DNA of 64,000 bases from JAATGA01 sp047605605 (GTDB lineage Bacteria > Pseudomonadota > Alphaproteobacteria > Rhodobacterales > Rhodobacteraceae): assembly GCA_047605605.1 (NCBI GenBank), contig JASGFG010000001.1:48603-112602 (forward strand), written 5' to 3'. Positions 1-8,190 of this stretch are shown piece by piece. The position numbers and the translations under genes are program-made. The notes beneath the pieces are model-generated. The model saw only the letters and a list, made by a program, of their open reading frames with translations. It was not told the DNA's origin and searched no databases. How positions within the stretch are numbered: the first letter of the stretch is position 1; every line of letters starts with the position of its first letter.

Positions 1-186
1 GAGATGTCCGAGATCACGCCTGTAGACGGGGTAACGATTCGATCGGGCCGTGGATCCCTGTCGTTGTCCATCAAGCGCGGCGGTCCAAACGCCAAATTCG
101 CCGATTGGCTCGACAGCCACCTCGTCGAACTGATCCGCAGATCCTATGCGGAGTTCCGCGACACGAACCCGCAAGGTGACGACTAA
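1..186 (+). CDS. repB: RepB plasmid partition protein, C-terminal end (partial)
   Basis: The frame is open from the first base of the window, so this is the tail of a gene that begins upstream. About 61 codons are visible. They contain the segment GRGSLSLSIKRG followed by FADWLDSHL, which resembles the C-terminal domain of ParB-like RepB proteins of repABC plasmids. RepB binds centromere-like parS sites and works with the ATPase RepA in partition. The assignment rests mainly on position: a RepC gene follows after 191 bp, and that gap carries an antisense RNA with its own terminator, as in repABC loci. The fragment alone would be hard to name. Confidence 0.75.
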   Translation, partial: EMSEITPVDGVTIRSGRGSLSLSIKRGGPNAKFADWLDSHLVELIRRSYAEFRDTNPQGDD

Positions 187-230
187 CGACCGAGGCAGAG
201 CACAAAAAGAGAAAGGAGGAAAGGCGAGCA

Positions 231-262
231 AAACAAAACCCCCGAAGCCGAGGCTCCGAGGG
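231..262 (-). terminator. Rho-independent terminator of the antisense RNA
   Basis: On the minus strand an 8-10 bp stem (two wobble pairs) with a short CTCG-type loop is followed by TTTTGTTTT. It faces into repB and ends the antisense transcript. Confidence 0.75.
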
Positions 263-295
263 CTGTCGCGCCGAAGCGCAATTCTAGACTGAACA
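231..295 (-). ncRNA. repABC antisense RNA (ctRNA/incA-type)
   Basis: A minus-strand transcription unit fits inside the repB-repC gap. A promoter-like pair TTGCTA-N17-TAGATT lies at 301-329 (minus strand). A G+C-rich hairpin at 239-262 is followed by TTTTGTTTT. A transcript started about 6 nt after the -10 would be about 60-65 nt, the size typical of repABC ctRNAs. Such RNAs pair with the repC leader and lower RepC synthesis, setting copy number and incompatibility. The exact 5' end is inferred. Confidence 0.65.
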
Positions 296-300
296 CCTGG

Positions 301-329
301 AATCTAGCAGCCCGCGAATCGCCTAGCAA
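301..329 (-). promoter_or_regulatory. Promoter of the antisense RNA
   Basis: Read on the minus strand, TTGCTA and TAGATT are separated by exactly 17 bases, upstream of the ctRNA and its terminator. Confidence 0.5.
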
Positions 330-377
330 GAGGAAACGCTCTCGAGCGAACGGGTGAGGTTTGTCCGCTGAACAAAC

Positions 378-1595
378 ATGCAGTACATCACATCCACGGC
401 CCTCGCGGCCGGGGCACAGGAGACTTGTGCCAACTCCGTGGAAGTTTCTCTCCCCGGCATGGGTTCGATCACCCGCCAGCCGGCCTTCCGCCCGATCTCG
501 CGCCGCACCATCATGATCGCGGTCAACACCTGCAGCCGCGATCTCGGCCTGCGCCAGGGATCCGTCGTGGTTCTCGACGCCTTGCTGAGCTGCCTGCCCT
601 GCCAAGGGCCGGACGGCAGCGAGGTCCCGATCACGCCGGCCACCCTGCTCACGGTCTACGCCAGCAACGAGACGCTCTGCTTCCGCGCCAAGGGCCTGAC
701 CGACCGCCAGCTCCGGCGTCACCTGGCAACGCTGGAGGAAGCGGGTCTGCTCCTTCGCCGGGACAGCGCCAATGGCAAGAGGTTCCCGGTGATGAAGGCC
801 GGCAAGCCGGTCGGAGCCTTCGGCCTCGATCTCTCGCCCCTCTTTGCACGTTCCGGCGAGCTTCTCGCCCGCGCCCTCCGGCGCCGTGAACAGGCCGATG
901 AACTCCGCGGGCTGCGCGCCCAGATCCTCCGTCTCCGCGCGGCCTGCCTCGAGTTGCAGCTCGACGATAGCCTCACGGCCTTCCTCGACGGGCTTCGCAA
1001 TCTCGTCCGCCGCACCACGCTGACGTTGATCGAGGCCCGCGCCGCCCTCGCCCGGCTGACCACGGTCATCACCAATCGGCTACCGCCCGTGACCGTCGAG
1101 ACCTCTCAGGCAATCGACTCCGAGAACACCCATCCGGGATCCCCTGATCCCGACTACGCCTCCACCATGGATGGCGCACCACCAAGCACCTCGGCTCACA
1201 GCACCTGCATCGCCCAGAACGATCCCGATGCCGTTGAATCGGCCAACGACCCCAACTTGCTTACCGACGAAACGTCCGCCTCTGACGGACAGCGTGTCCG
1301 CCACACAGATACAGAGTCTAATACAAAAAAAAGAAAGCCCAGCCGTGAGCGCTTGCCTCAGTGGTCCGATCTGACCGAGGTGAGCGCCTTTTACCCTGAG
1401 CCAGCGAGCGAACGGGAAACCGCTGTCATCGTCTTCGAGTTCGGGAAATTGCTGAGAATAAGCCAGGACCTTCTTGCCAGCGCTGCAGCCAGACTCGGCC
1501 TTTGGGAACTGCTCAGGATCGAGGACCGGATCGCCGGCAAGGTGGATTCCATTCTCAGTCCTGATGCCTACCTGCGGTCCATCCTGAGAGCGTAA
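378..1595 (+). CDS. repC: RepC replication initiator of a repABC plasmid
   Basis: A 405-residue protein. The N-terminal third contains FRPISRRTIMIAVNTC and LRQGSVVVLDALLSCLPC, characteristic of rhodobacterial RepC, then a winged-helix-like stretch (LTDRQLRRHLATLEEAGLLL) suited to DNA binding. A polar linker of about 80 residues precedes a C-terminal domain ending in AYLRSILRA. In repABC plasmids the origin usually lies inside repC; here an A-rich run near 1310-1345, in the linker region, is the obvious AT-rich candidate. Just before the ATG, GTTTGT (359-364) can pair with ACAAAC (372-377), making a hairpin next to the ribosome site. This fits antisense control of RepC translation. The start is chosen for that leader; the first 35 residues are weakly conserved. 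Confidence 0.9.
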   Translation: MQYITSTALAAGAQETCANSVEVSLPGMGSITRQPAFRPISRRTIMIAVNTCSRDLGLRQGSVVVLDALLSCLPCQGPDGSEVPITPATLLTVYASNETLCFRAKGLTDRQLRRHLATLEEAGLLLRRDSANGKRFPVMKAGKPVGAFGLDLSPLFARSGELLARALRRREQADELRGLRAQILRLRAACLELQLDDSLTAFLDGLRNLVRRTTLTLIEARAALARLTTVITNRLPPVTVETSQAIDSENTHPGSPDPDYASTMDGAPPSTSAHSTCIAQNDPDAVESANDPNLLTDETSASDGQRVRHTDTESNTKKRKPSRERLPQWSDLTEVSAFYPEPASERETAVIVFEFGKLLRISQDLLASAAARLGLWELLRIEDRIAGKVDSILSPDAYLRSILRA

Positions 1596-1665
1596 TCCAT
1601 GAACTGCTGACCATGGTCATGCCCTTGCGTCAGGCTCCACATGCAGGACTTTCAGAACCTTACCT

Positions 1666-1680
1666 GTTCTGGCATTGTTC
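1666..1680. promoter_or_regulatory. LexA (SOS) box of the alphaproteobacterial type
   Basis: GTTC, seven bases, GTTC. This is the direct-repeat LexA site known from alphaproteobacteria. It lies 29 bp upstream of the SRAP remnant and about 200 bp upstream of imuA, so it most likely controls the whole imuA-imuB-dnaE2 operon. Confidence 0.8.
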
Positions 1681-1708
1681 CGAGTTCCCGGAACCCTAGG
1701 GAAGCGAG

Positions 1709-1897
1709 ATGTGCAACTTGTTTTCGCAGACGAAGAAGCCCGTCCACAAGGATGCGATGCCGGTGATCCTGACAAAGCCGGAGGAGTGGCGCGTCTGGCT
1801 GACCGCGGACACCGCCGAGGCCCTGAAGCTGCAGCGCCCCTTGTCGGACGGGCTTCTCCAAATCGTCGCGGAGGGCAGCCGTGCAGATCCTGCGTGA
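1709..1897 (+). pseudogene. Internally deleted SRAP (YedK/HMCES) peptidase remnant
   Basis: A 62-residue ORF beginning MCNLFSQTK, which matches the N-terminus of SOS-response-associated peptidases with the conserved Cys2 that crosslinks to abasic sites. It then jumps directly to the family's C-terminal signature (HKDAMPVILTKPEEW, LQRPLSDGLLQIVA). SRAP proteins are normally about 200 residues or more, so roughly 140-150 central residues, including the catalytic Asn, Glu and His regions, are missing. The frame is intact across the junction, so a mini-protein could still be made. It overlaps the start of imuA, which suggests it survives as a translated leader of the operon. Confidence 0.7.
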
Positions 1898-2480
1898 CCG
1901 GCGCCTCTCCGGGCCGGACGATCCGCTTTATCTCCTGAAGGCCCGCGTCCATGAGGCTGAAGGGCAGGGGAGGAGAGCCTTGGCCCTCTTCCAGGCGGCC
2001 CGAACTTCCGGGCCCGTCTTCTGGATCGCGCTCGCACATGACCGGGATCGCCTTCTCCCCGGCGCGCTGCCCGAGGGTCTCGCCGAGCGGTTGCACTTCG
2101 TCGAGGTACGCAGCGAGACCGATCTTCTCTGGAGCGTCGAGGAAGCCCTGCGCGCACGGCCAGTGTCGCTTGTCGTCGCCGAGCCCGAGAAGGCGATCTC
2201 GCTGACCGCGGGCAGGCGGCTGCAGCTCGCGGCCGAGGCAGGCCAGACCACCGGCCTCTTGCTGATTCGGGAGGGCAGGGGGAGCAATGCCGCCGAGACC
2301 CGCTGGAAATGTGATCCGCTGCCCGGCCCCGCGGACTCGACTCGTCAGCGCTGGATACTTAATAAGAACAAAAAGGGAACAATCGGATTCCATGATGTGA
2401 GCTGGGATGGCGCGACGGCTGCTTTCCATCTGGTTCCCCCGGCTGGCGAGCGATGTCAGCCTGAGGGCCCGGCCCCTTGA
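1881..2480 (+). CDS. imuA: ImuA, RecA-like accessory protein of the SOS mutasome
   Basis: A 199-residue protein with a GTG start preceded by GAGGG. It contains the ImuA hallmarks: VHEAEGQGRRALALFQAA near residue 23, FWIALAHDRDRLLP, LHFVEVRSETDLLWSVEEAL, then a C-terminal RWILNKNKKGTIG region. ImuA is a degenerate RecA/SulA-type ATPase fold protein that works with ImuB and DnaE2 in damage-induced mutagenesis. It overlaps the SRAP remnant by 17 nt and imuB by 74 nt. Such long overlaps indicate translational coupling. The overlap with imuB encodes the ImuA C-terminus in another frame, so the last 25 residues may be less conserved. Confidence 0.8.
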   Translation: MQILRDRRLSGPDDPLYLLKARVHEAEGQGRRALALFQAARTSGPVFWIALAHDRDRLLPGALPEGLAERLHFVEVRSETDLLWSVEEALRARPVSLVVAEPEKAISLTAGRRLQLAAEAGQTTGLLLIREGRGSNAAETRWKCDPLPGPADSTRQRWILNKNKKGTIGFHDVSWDGATAAFHLVPPAGERCQPEGPAP

Positions 2481-3876
2481 GGGGCCTTTCGCGTTGACGC
2501 TACGCGCGTCGAACGCCGAGCATCTGCATTGCCTGAACAGCGAAGCCAGCAGGGCAGGGCTTCATCGCGGCATGCCGCTGGCCGATGCCCGCGCGGTCTG
2601 CCCGGGGCTCTCGACCCGGCCGGCCGATCTGGTCCGGGAAGCCGGCACCCTGGAGGCCCTGCGTCGATGGGCGGGGCGTTATGGTCCGCATGCCGCCCGC
2701 GACGGCTCGGACGGGCTGATCGTCGATATCTCCGGCGTTCCGCATCTCTTCGGCGGCGAGCAGGACCTGCTCGAGGATCTGACGGCGCGGCTCGACAGGG
2801 CCGGGATCGCCTCGCAATCGGCGATCGCCGGGACGAGGGGAGGGGCCTGGGCACTGGCCCGGCATGGCGGGGGGGTGATCCCGGAAGGCGGGCTGGTGGA
2901 GCGGCTCGGTAAACTGCCGGTCGCTGCCCTGCGGCTCGGGCCAGATGTCGCTGAAGGACTTGCCCGGCTGGGCCTCAACCGGATCAGTGATCTCGCGACG
3001 ACGCCAAGGGCGCCGCTGGCCCGGCGCTTCGGCCATGAGCTGCTGCGCCGCCTCGACCAGGCGCTCGGCACGCAAGCCGAGCCGGTCGCCGCCGATCCCG
3101 ATCCGCCGCACTTCGGGGTGCGGATGACGTTGCCCGAGCCGATCGGCCTGACCGAAGACGTGATGGGCATTCTGGATCGGCTCCTCGCCCGTCTCTGTGA
3201 CCAGTTGAAGGCGGCGGGGCAGGGGGCCCGGAAACTCCGGCTGGAACTGCAGCGCGTCGACCGCTCGGCGGCCATCGTCGAGGTCGGCCTTGCCCGGCCG
3301 ATGCGCGATCCTCTTCGGATCTCGGCGCTCTTCCATAAGGGCGTGGAAGATGTCGATGCCGGCTTCGGGATCGACGGGCTGCGGCTTTCGGCTATCGTGA
3401 CGGAATCTTTGCCGCCAGAGCAGGTCGGCGAGGCCAGGGTTCGGCAAGAGGACGACCTGTCCGATCTGATCTCGCGTCTCGGCAACCGGCTCGGCTTCGA
3501 GGCGGTCCGCCGTTTCCTCCCGGCCGAGAGCCGGATTCCCGAGCGCAGCTTCCTCACCGCTCCGGCGGCCTATGCCGAGGCGGAAGCTTTCCCGAAGCGC
3601 CGCCGCCCGCGCCGCCCGGTCACGATCTTCCCGCCAGAGGCACTCGCTGCCGTCTCCGGCAACCCGCCGGCCCGGTTCACCTGGCGCCGGATGAGCTTCA
3701 CCACCCTCCGCGCCGCCGGACCCGAGCGGATCACCCCGGAATGGTGGTTCGACGACCCCGCCTGGCGCTCCGGGGTCCGCGACTATTGGCGCGTCGAGAC
3801 CCGGCGAGGGCTGCGGCTCTGGCTCTTCCGCACGCCCCAGGCCCCGGCCTGGTATGCGCAGGGGGTATTCCTATGA
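2407..3876 (+). CDS. imuB: ImuB, Y-family polymerase-like mutasome hub
   Basis: A 489-residue member of the DNA polymerase Y family. It begins RRLLSIWFPRLASDV and carries the palm-like DISGVPHLFGGEQDLLEDL segment near residue 110, a helix-hairpin-helix region (LARLGLNRISDLATTPRAPL) near 190, and the ImuB C-terminal signature DYWRVE...LRLWLFR. ImuB proteins lack the full catalytic acidic set and act as a bridge between the beta clamp, ImuA and DnaE2. It ends ATGA, sharing its stop with the dnaE2 start. Like its neighbours it is high in GC with no sign of recent transfer relative to the operon. Confidence 0.9.
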   Translation: MARRLLSIWFPRLASDVSLRARPLEGPFALTLRASNAEHLHCLNSEASRAGLHRGMPLADARAVCPGLSTRPADLVREAGTLEALRRWAGRYGPHAARDGSDGLIVDISGVPHLFGGEQDLLEDLTARLDRAGIASQSAIAGTRGGAWALARHGGGVIPEGGLVERLGKLPVAALRLGPDVAEGLARLGLNRISDLATTPRAPLARRFGHELLRRLDQALGTQAEPVAADPDPPHFGVRMTLPEPIGLTEDVMGILDRLLARLCDQLKAAGQGARKLRLELQRVDRSAAIVEVGLARPMRDPLRISALFHKGVEDVDAGFGIDGLRLSAIVTESLPPEQVGEARVRQEDDLSDLISRLGNRLGFEAVRRFLPAESRIPERSFLTAPAAYAEAEAFPKRRRPRRPVTIFPPEALAAVSGNPPARFTWRRMSFTTLRAAGPERITPEWWFDDPAWRSGVRDYWRVETRRGLRLWLFRTPQAPAWYAQGVFL

Positions 3877-6800
3877 CCGCATACGCCGAACTTTGCGTCA
3901 CCACCAACTTCACCTTCCTCACCGGGGCCTCGCATCCGGAGGAACTCGTCACCCGGGCCGCCGAACTCGGTCTGGCGGCGATCGCGATCACCGACCGCAA
4001 CTCGGTCGCCGGGGTGGTGCGGGCATATTCGGCGCTGAAGGAGCTGAAGCGGCTCCGGGAGGAGGAAAACGCCATGCCGGAGACCGCGCAGGAAGGACCG
4101 GTGATCCGGTCGCAGCGGGTGACCGACCATTCCAGCCGCCAGACCGTGCCGCATTTTACCGGCGGCACCGCCGGCCCCCACCTGCCCGACAGGCCTCTGC
4201 CGCGGCTGATCCCCGGCGCCCGGCTGGTGCTGACCGACAGCCCGGTCGAATGGCTGGCGCTTCCCACCGATCTTGCCGCCTGGTCCCGGCTGACCCGGCT
4301 TCTCTCGCTCGGCAAAAGGCGGGCGCCGAAGGGCCAGTGTCATCTCGGCATGGCAGACCTCGAGGAATGGGGCAGGGGGCTCGTCCTGATCGCCTTGCCG
4401 CCCGACCCGCTCGAGGACCGCAGCTTCGGGCGCGACCTGCGCCGCATTGCCGGCCGTTTCTCCGGGCATTGCTATCTCGGTGCCGCGCCCGTCTATGACG
4501 GCCAGGACCAGGAGCGGTTCGACCGGCTGGCCGAGATCTCCCAGGCGACCGGCTTGCCCAAGGTGGCGGTTGGCGAGGTGATGATGCATCGTTCCTCCCG
4601 TCGGCCGCTGGCCGATGTGCTGACCTGCATCCGCGAGCACTGCACCATCGACAGCATCGGCGAACGGCGGCTGGCCAATGGCGAGCGCAGGCTGAAGTCG
4701 GGCGAGGAGCTGGCCCGGATCTTCCACCGCTATCCCGGCGCGATCCGCCGCACGCTCGAGATCGCCGACCGTTGCGCCTTCAGCCTGGACCAGCTGCGCT
4801 ATCAATATCCCGACGAGGCGCGCGACGGCGAGCTCGCCCAGGACCGGCTGGAACGGCTGGCGCGCGAGGGTCTCGCCTGGCGCTATCCGGCAGGGCCGCC
4901 GCCGAAGATCGTGGCCCGGGTCGGGAAGGAGCTGCAACTGATCCGGGAGGTGGACTACGCGCCCTATTTCCTGACCGTTCACGACATCGTCCAGTACGCC
5001 CGCTCCAAGGGCATTCTCTGCCAGGGCCGCGGTTCGGCGGCCAATTCCGTGGTCTGCTACCTTCTCGGCATCACCGAGGTGCCGCCCGAGTCGATCACCC
5101 TGATCTTCGAACGCTTCATCTCGAAGGAACGCGGCGAGCCGCCGGACATCGATGTCGACTTCGAGCATGAGCGGCGCGAGGAGGTGATCCAGTGGATCTA
5201 CGAGCGCTACACCCGTGAGCGGGCGGGCCTGACCGCGGTGGTGATCCATTTCCGGTCACGGGCCGCGATCCGCGAGGTCGGCAAGGTGATGGGGCTGAGC
5301 CAGGATGTGATCGCCCGGCTTTCCGGGCAGATCTGGGGTTGGTCTTCCTCGGCGCCGGGCGAGGATCGCCTGCGCGATGCCGGCCTCAACCCGGAAGATC
5401 GCCGCGTGGCGCTGGCGGCGCAGTTGATCGGCGAGATCATCGGCTTCCCGCGCCATTTGAGCCAGCATGTCGGCGGCTTCGTCATCACCAGGGGGCGGCT
5501 CGACGAGCTCTGCCCGATCGAGAACGCCGCGATGGAGGATCGCACCGTCATCGAATGGGACAAGGACGACATCGATGCCCTCGGCCTCCTGAAGGTCGAC
5601 GTGCTCGCCCTCGGCATGCTGACCGCGACCCGCAAGGCCTTCGGGCTGCTCGCCGATCATCGGCGAGAGCATCTGACGCTGGCGAATGTTCCGCCCGAGG
5701 ACGTCCACGTCTATGACATGCTCTGCCGCGCCGATGCCATCGGCGTGTTTCAGGTGGAAAGCCGGGCGCAGTTGAATTTCCTGCCCCGGATGCGGCCGCG
5801 GACCTTCTACGATCTCGTCTGCGAGGTCGCCATCGTCCGGCCGGGGCCAATCCAGGGCGGCATGGTACATCCCTTCATAAATCGACGGCAAGGCCGGGAA
5901 CCCGTCGAGGACCTCGGCCCGGCGATGATGGAAGTTCTTGGCCGCACCTATGGCGTGCCGCTTTTCCAGGAACAGGCGATGCAGATCGCCGTGGTCGCCG
6001 CCGGCTTCACCCCGGCTGAGGCCGACCGGCTGCGGCGGTCGCTGGCGACCTTCAAACGCATGGGCACCATCGGATCGTTCAGGGACCGTTTCATCAGCGG
6101 CATGCTGGAGCGCGGCTACGATGCCGAGTTCGCGACCCGCTGCTTTGCCCAGATCGAGGGCTTCGGCAGCTACGGCTTCCCGGAAAGCCATGCCGCCTCT
6201 TTCGCGAGGCTCGTCTACATTTCCGCTTGGCTCAAATGCCACCATCAGGCGATCTTCACCTGCGCGCTGCTGAACGCCCAGCCGATGGGCTTCTATGCGC
6301 CGGCGCAGCTGGTTCGGGATGCCCGCGATCACGGGGTCGAGGTCCGGCCGGTTTCCATCAACCATTCCGAATGGCATTGCACCATCGAGCCGCGGGCGGA
6401 TGGTTCGCTCGCGCTTCGCCTGGGCTTCCGGCAGGTGAAGGGCCTGCGCGAGGAGGATGCGGACTGGATCGCCGCCGCCCGGGGCAATGGCTATCCCGAT
6501 GTCGAAAGCGTCTGGCGGCGGGCCGGGGTTCGGCCCGATGTCTTGGCCCGGCTCGCGGAAGCTGATGCCTTTGCCTGCCTGGGGCTGAGCCGACGCGACG
6601 CCTTGTGGCAGGCGAAGGCGCTGCAGGCCCCGAAGCCGCTGCCGCTCTTCGGCCTCGATGGCGAGGGAGAATGCGAGCCCATGGTCGAGTTGCCCCGGAT
6701 GACCCTCGGCCAGGAGGTGATCGAGGATTATCTCGCGTTGCGGCTGTCGCTCCGCGCCCATCCGCTGGAACTGCTGCGGCCGAACCTGCCGGAGAGCCTG

Positions 6801-7214
6801 GCCCATCATCGCCTTGCCGAGGCGAAGGGCAGGGTGACCGTCACCGGTCTTGTCATCACCCGGCAGCGGCCGGGCACGGCCTCGGGGGTGATCTTCCTCA
6901 CGCTCGAGGACGAGACCGGGGTGGCCAATGTGGTGGTCTGGCGGAAGGTCTACCAGGCCTTCCGGGCGGCCGTGGTTGCCGGGCGGCTTTTGCGCGTCAT
7001 CGGGCGGATCGAAAGGGACGGTCCGGTCACCCATCTGATTGCCGAGCAGGTCGAGGATCTCTCCGGACGGCTGGCGACCTTGGGGCACCAGTTGCGGATC
7101 GGCGCCGGGGCCGAGAGGGCAGGGGAGACGGTCAGGCCGGCGAGGACAGCCGGGCGGGCGCGGCATCCACGCGAGCAGGCGAAGAAGCTCTTTCCGAGCA
7201 GGGATTTCCACTGA
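3873..7214 (+). CDS. dnaE2: DnaE2, error-prone DNA polymerase III alpha subunit
   Basis: A 1113-residue polymerase starting at the ATGA overlap with imuB. The N-terminal PHP domain has the DnaE2-type opening (ELCVTTNFTFLTGASHPEEL). The C-family polymerase acids are visible in PDIDVDFEHERREE near residue 425 and in IDALGLLKVDVLALG near 565. A C-terminal OB domain (VTVTGLVITRQRPG, FLTLEDETGVANVVVW) follows near residue 990-1030. DnaE2 performs translesion synthesis during the SOS response together with ImuA and ImuB. An in-frame upstream extension to 3741 exists but overlaps imuB and lacks family similarity, so it is excluded. A plasmid copy of this cassette could raise the damage tolerance or mutability of the host. 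Confidence 0.95.
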   Translation: MTAYAELCVTTNFTFLTGASHPEELVTRAAELGLAAIAITDRNSVAGVVRAYSALKELKRLREEENAMPETAQEGPVIRSQRVTDHSSRQTVPHFTGGTAGPHLPDRPLPRLIPGARLVLTDSPVEWLALPTDLAAWSRLTRLLSLGKRRAPKGQCHLGMADLEEWGRGLVLIALPPDPLEDRSFGRDLRRIAGRFSGHCYLGAAPVYDGQDQERFDRLAEISQATGLPKVAVGEVMMHRSSRRPLADVLTCIREHCTIDSIGERRLANGERRLKSGEELARIFHRYPGAIRRTLEIADRCAFSLDQLRYQYPDEARDGELAQDRLERLAREGLAWRYPAGPPPKIVARVGKELQLIREVDYAPYFLTVHDIVQYARSKGILCQGRGSAANSVVCYLLGITEVPPESITLIFERFISKERGEPPDIDVDFEHERREEVIQWIYERYTRERAGLTAVVIHFRSRAAIREVGKVMGLSQDVIARLSGQIWGWSSSAPGEDRLRDAGLNPEDRRVALAAQLIGEIIGFPRHLSQHVGGFVITRGRLDELCPIENAAMEDRTVIEWDKDDIDALGLLKVDVLALGMLTATRKAFGLLADHRREHLTLANVPPEDVHVYDMLCRADAIGVFQVESRAQLNFLPRMRPRTFYDLVCEVAIVRPGPIQGGMVHPFINRRQGREPVEDLGPAMMEVLGRTYGVPLFQEQAMQIAVVAAGFTPAEADRLRRSLATFKRMGTIGSFRDRFISGMLERGYDAEFATRCFAQIEGFGSYGFPESHAASFARLVYISAWLKCHHQAIFTCALLNAQPMGFYAPAQLVRDARDHGVEVRPVSINHSEWHCTIEPRADGSLALRLGFRQVKGLREEDADWIAAARGNGYPDVESVWRRAGVRPDVLARLAEADAFACLGLSRRDALWQAKALQAPKPLPLFGLDGEGECEPMVELPRMTLGQEVIEDYLALRLSLRAHPLELLRPNLPESLAHHRLAEAKGRVTVTGLVITRQRPGTASGVIFLTLEDETGVANVVVWRKVYQAFRAAVVAGRLLRVIGRIERDGPVTHLIAEQVEDLSGRLATLGHQLRIGAGAERAGETVRPARTAGRARHPREQAKKLFPSRDFH

Positions 7215-7243
7215 CTGGTTCGGTCCCTACGAGGCGGCGGCAG

Positions 7244-7490
7244 TCATGGCCGTGCCGACTTGCTCGTGTAGCCACGGCGGCGCTTTGTGTTGATCAGCTT
7301 CAGGAAAGCGATACGCGCCTCGTCATCGTGGTCGAAAGTCTCGATCATGGACCGGCCAGTTGTCCCGATCCGTCCCCAGTACCGGATGACTGACGCGCCG
7401 CCGAAGAGCGTCGGTTGCACGCCAGCCGCGTAAAACCGGCGCATGTTGCGCGCGGCGTCTACGCGTGGAGGTGAACAGGTCCATCATCAT
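7244..7490 (-). pseudogene. WGR-domain protein gene with a frameshift
   Basis: The minus strand encodes MDLFTSTR in one frame from about 7484 or 7490, and then DAARNMRRFY, PTLFGG, RYWGRIGTTGR and FLKLINTKRRRGY in another. Together these give the complete small WGR-domain protein (about 80 residues) common in alphaproteobacteria, where WGR modules are linked to nucleic-acid or PARP-like contexts. A single missing base near 7463 separates the halves. The downstream 66 codons could still start at an internal ATG (7444) and keep the WGRIG core, so partial function is possible. A sequencing error would look the same. Confidence 0.65.
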
Positions 7491-7796
7491 CGATCTCCAT
7501 GCTGGGAATCCTGCATGGCGCACTGTCGGCGGTCCAATGACTTTGCTGAATCCGAAGCCCCGGTAAGACTCAGATCCGTGACGAATCTCTGTGCAGGCTT
7601 GGATGGGGCGCAGGAGGTGAGTTCGCCTTCCGATCCGGCCTCCCGCTTTCCCGATGCTGCGCTCTAGAGCGATGATCGCTCGGGTGTGTCTGCTCCGCGG
7701 CGCTCTGCCGATCGCCGCCGAAGGGCGAACGTAGCGGTTGCCCTTGGTCGATCGTTCTGGTCCAGTCCCAGCGACAATCTGACGGGACGGAATTCG
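7491..7796. other. Intergenic region upstream of the bactofilin gene
   Basis: About 300 bases between the divergent WGR remnant and the bactofilin gene. It presumably holds the bactofilin promoter. No convincing gene, repeat or hairpin terminator was seen. ORFs on either strand have no recognisable protein features. Confidence 0.5.
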
Positions 7797-8159
7797 ATGA
7801 CGAGCAGCACTGCCCCAGCGACGAAATGGGCTGAACCAGCGAAGGCAGGGGCCCGGCGCAGCATCCTGGCTGCGGATCTGGTGATCGAAGGCGACGTAAC
7901 TTCGACCGGTCCCGTCGACGTGCAGGGGAGAGTTGCCGGGCAGGTGAAGGCGCCGGAAGTCCTGATCTCCCCGACCGGCACGATCGATGGGACTGCGCTT
8001 GCCCATGACCTTGCTGTTCAAGGCCAGATCTCGGGCGCCGTTGAAGCGCATACAGTGTCCCTTTCCGCGAGTGCCGTTATCCAGGCCGATGTTACCCATG
8101 AGCGGATCGCCATCGAATCCGGCGCAGAGATCGAGGGCCAGTTGAAGCGTTTGGCCTGA
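7797..8159 (+). CDS. Bactofilin family cytoskeletal protein
   Basis: A 120-residue protein built of a right-handed beta-helix repeat: LVIEGDVTSTGPVDVQGRV, then GTIDGTALAHDLAVQGQISG, then AVIQADVTHERIAIESGAEI. Bactofilins (polymer-forming cytoskeletal, DUF583) self-assemble without nucleotide and scaffold envelope or chromosome-organising proteins. The start at 7797 gives the usual short disordered N-terminus (TSSTAPATKWAEPAK). An upstream extension to 7686 is possible but arginine-rich and unlike the family. On some plasmid and chromosome systems bactofilins position ParABS machinery, so a link with plasmid partition can be imagined but is not shown here. Confidence 0.85.
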   Translation: MTSSTAPATKWAEPAKAGARRSILAADLVIEGDVTSTGPVDVQGRVAGQVKAPEVLISPTGTIDGTALAHDLAVQGQISGAVEAHTVSLSASAVIQADVTHERIAIESGAEIEGQLKRLA

Positions 8160-8190
8160 GTGGCCCAAGGCGCGCGATTCTATGCGCGCC

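Noticed and set aside
3741..3872. Extended start of dnaE2
   Set aside because: Overlaps the conserved C-terminus of imuB and lacks DnaE2 similarity; the ATGA overlap is the natural start.
5256..7211. A 651-codon minus-strand frame
   Set aside because: Antisense to dnaE2 with no protein features; typical of GC-rich DNA.
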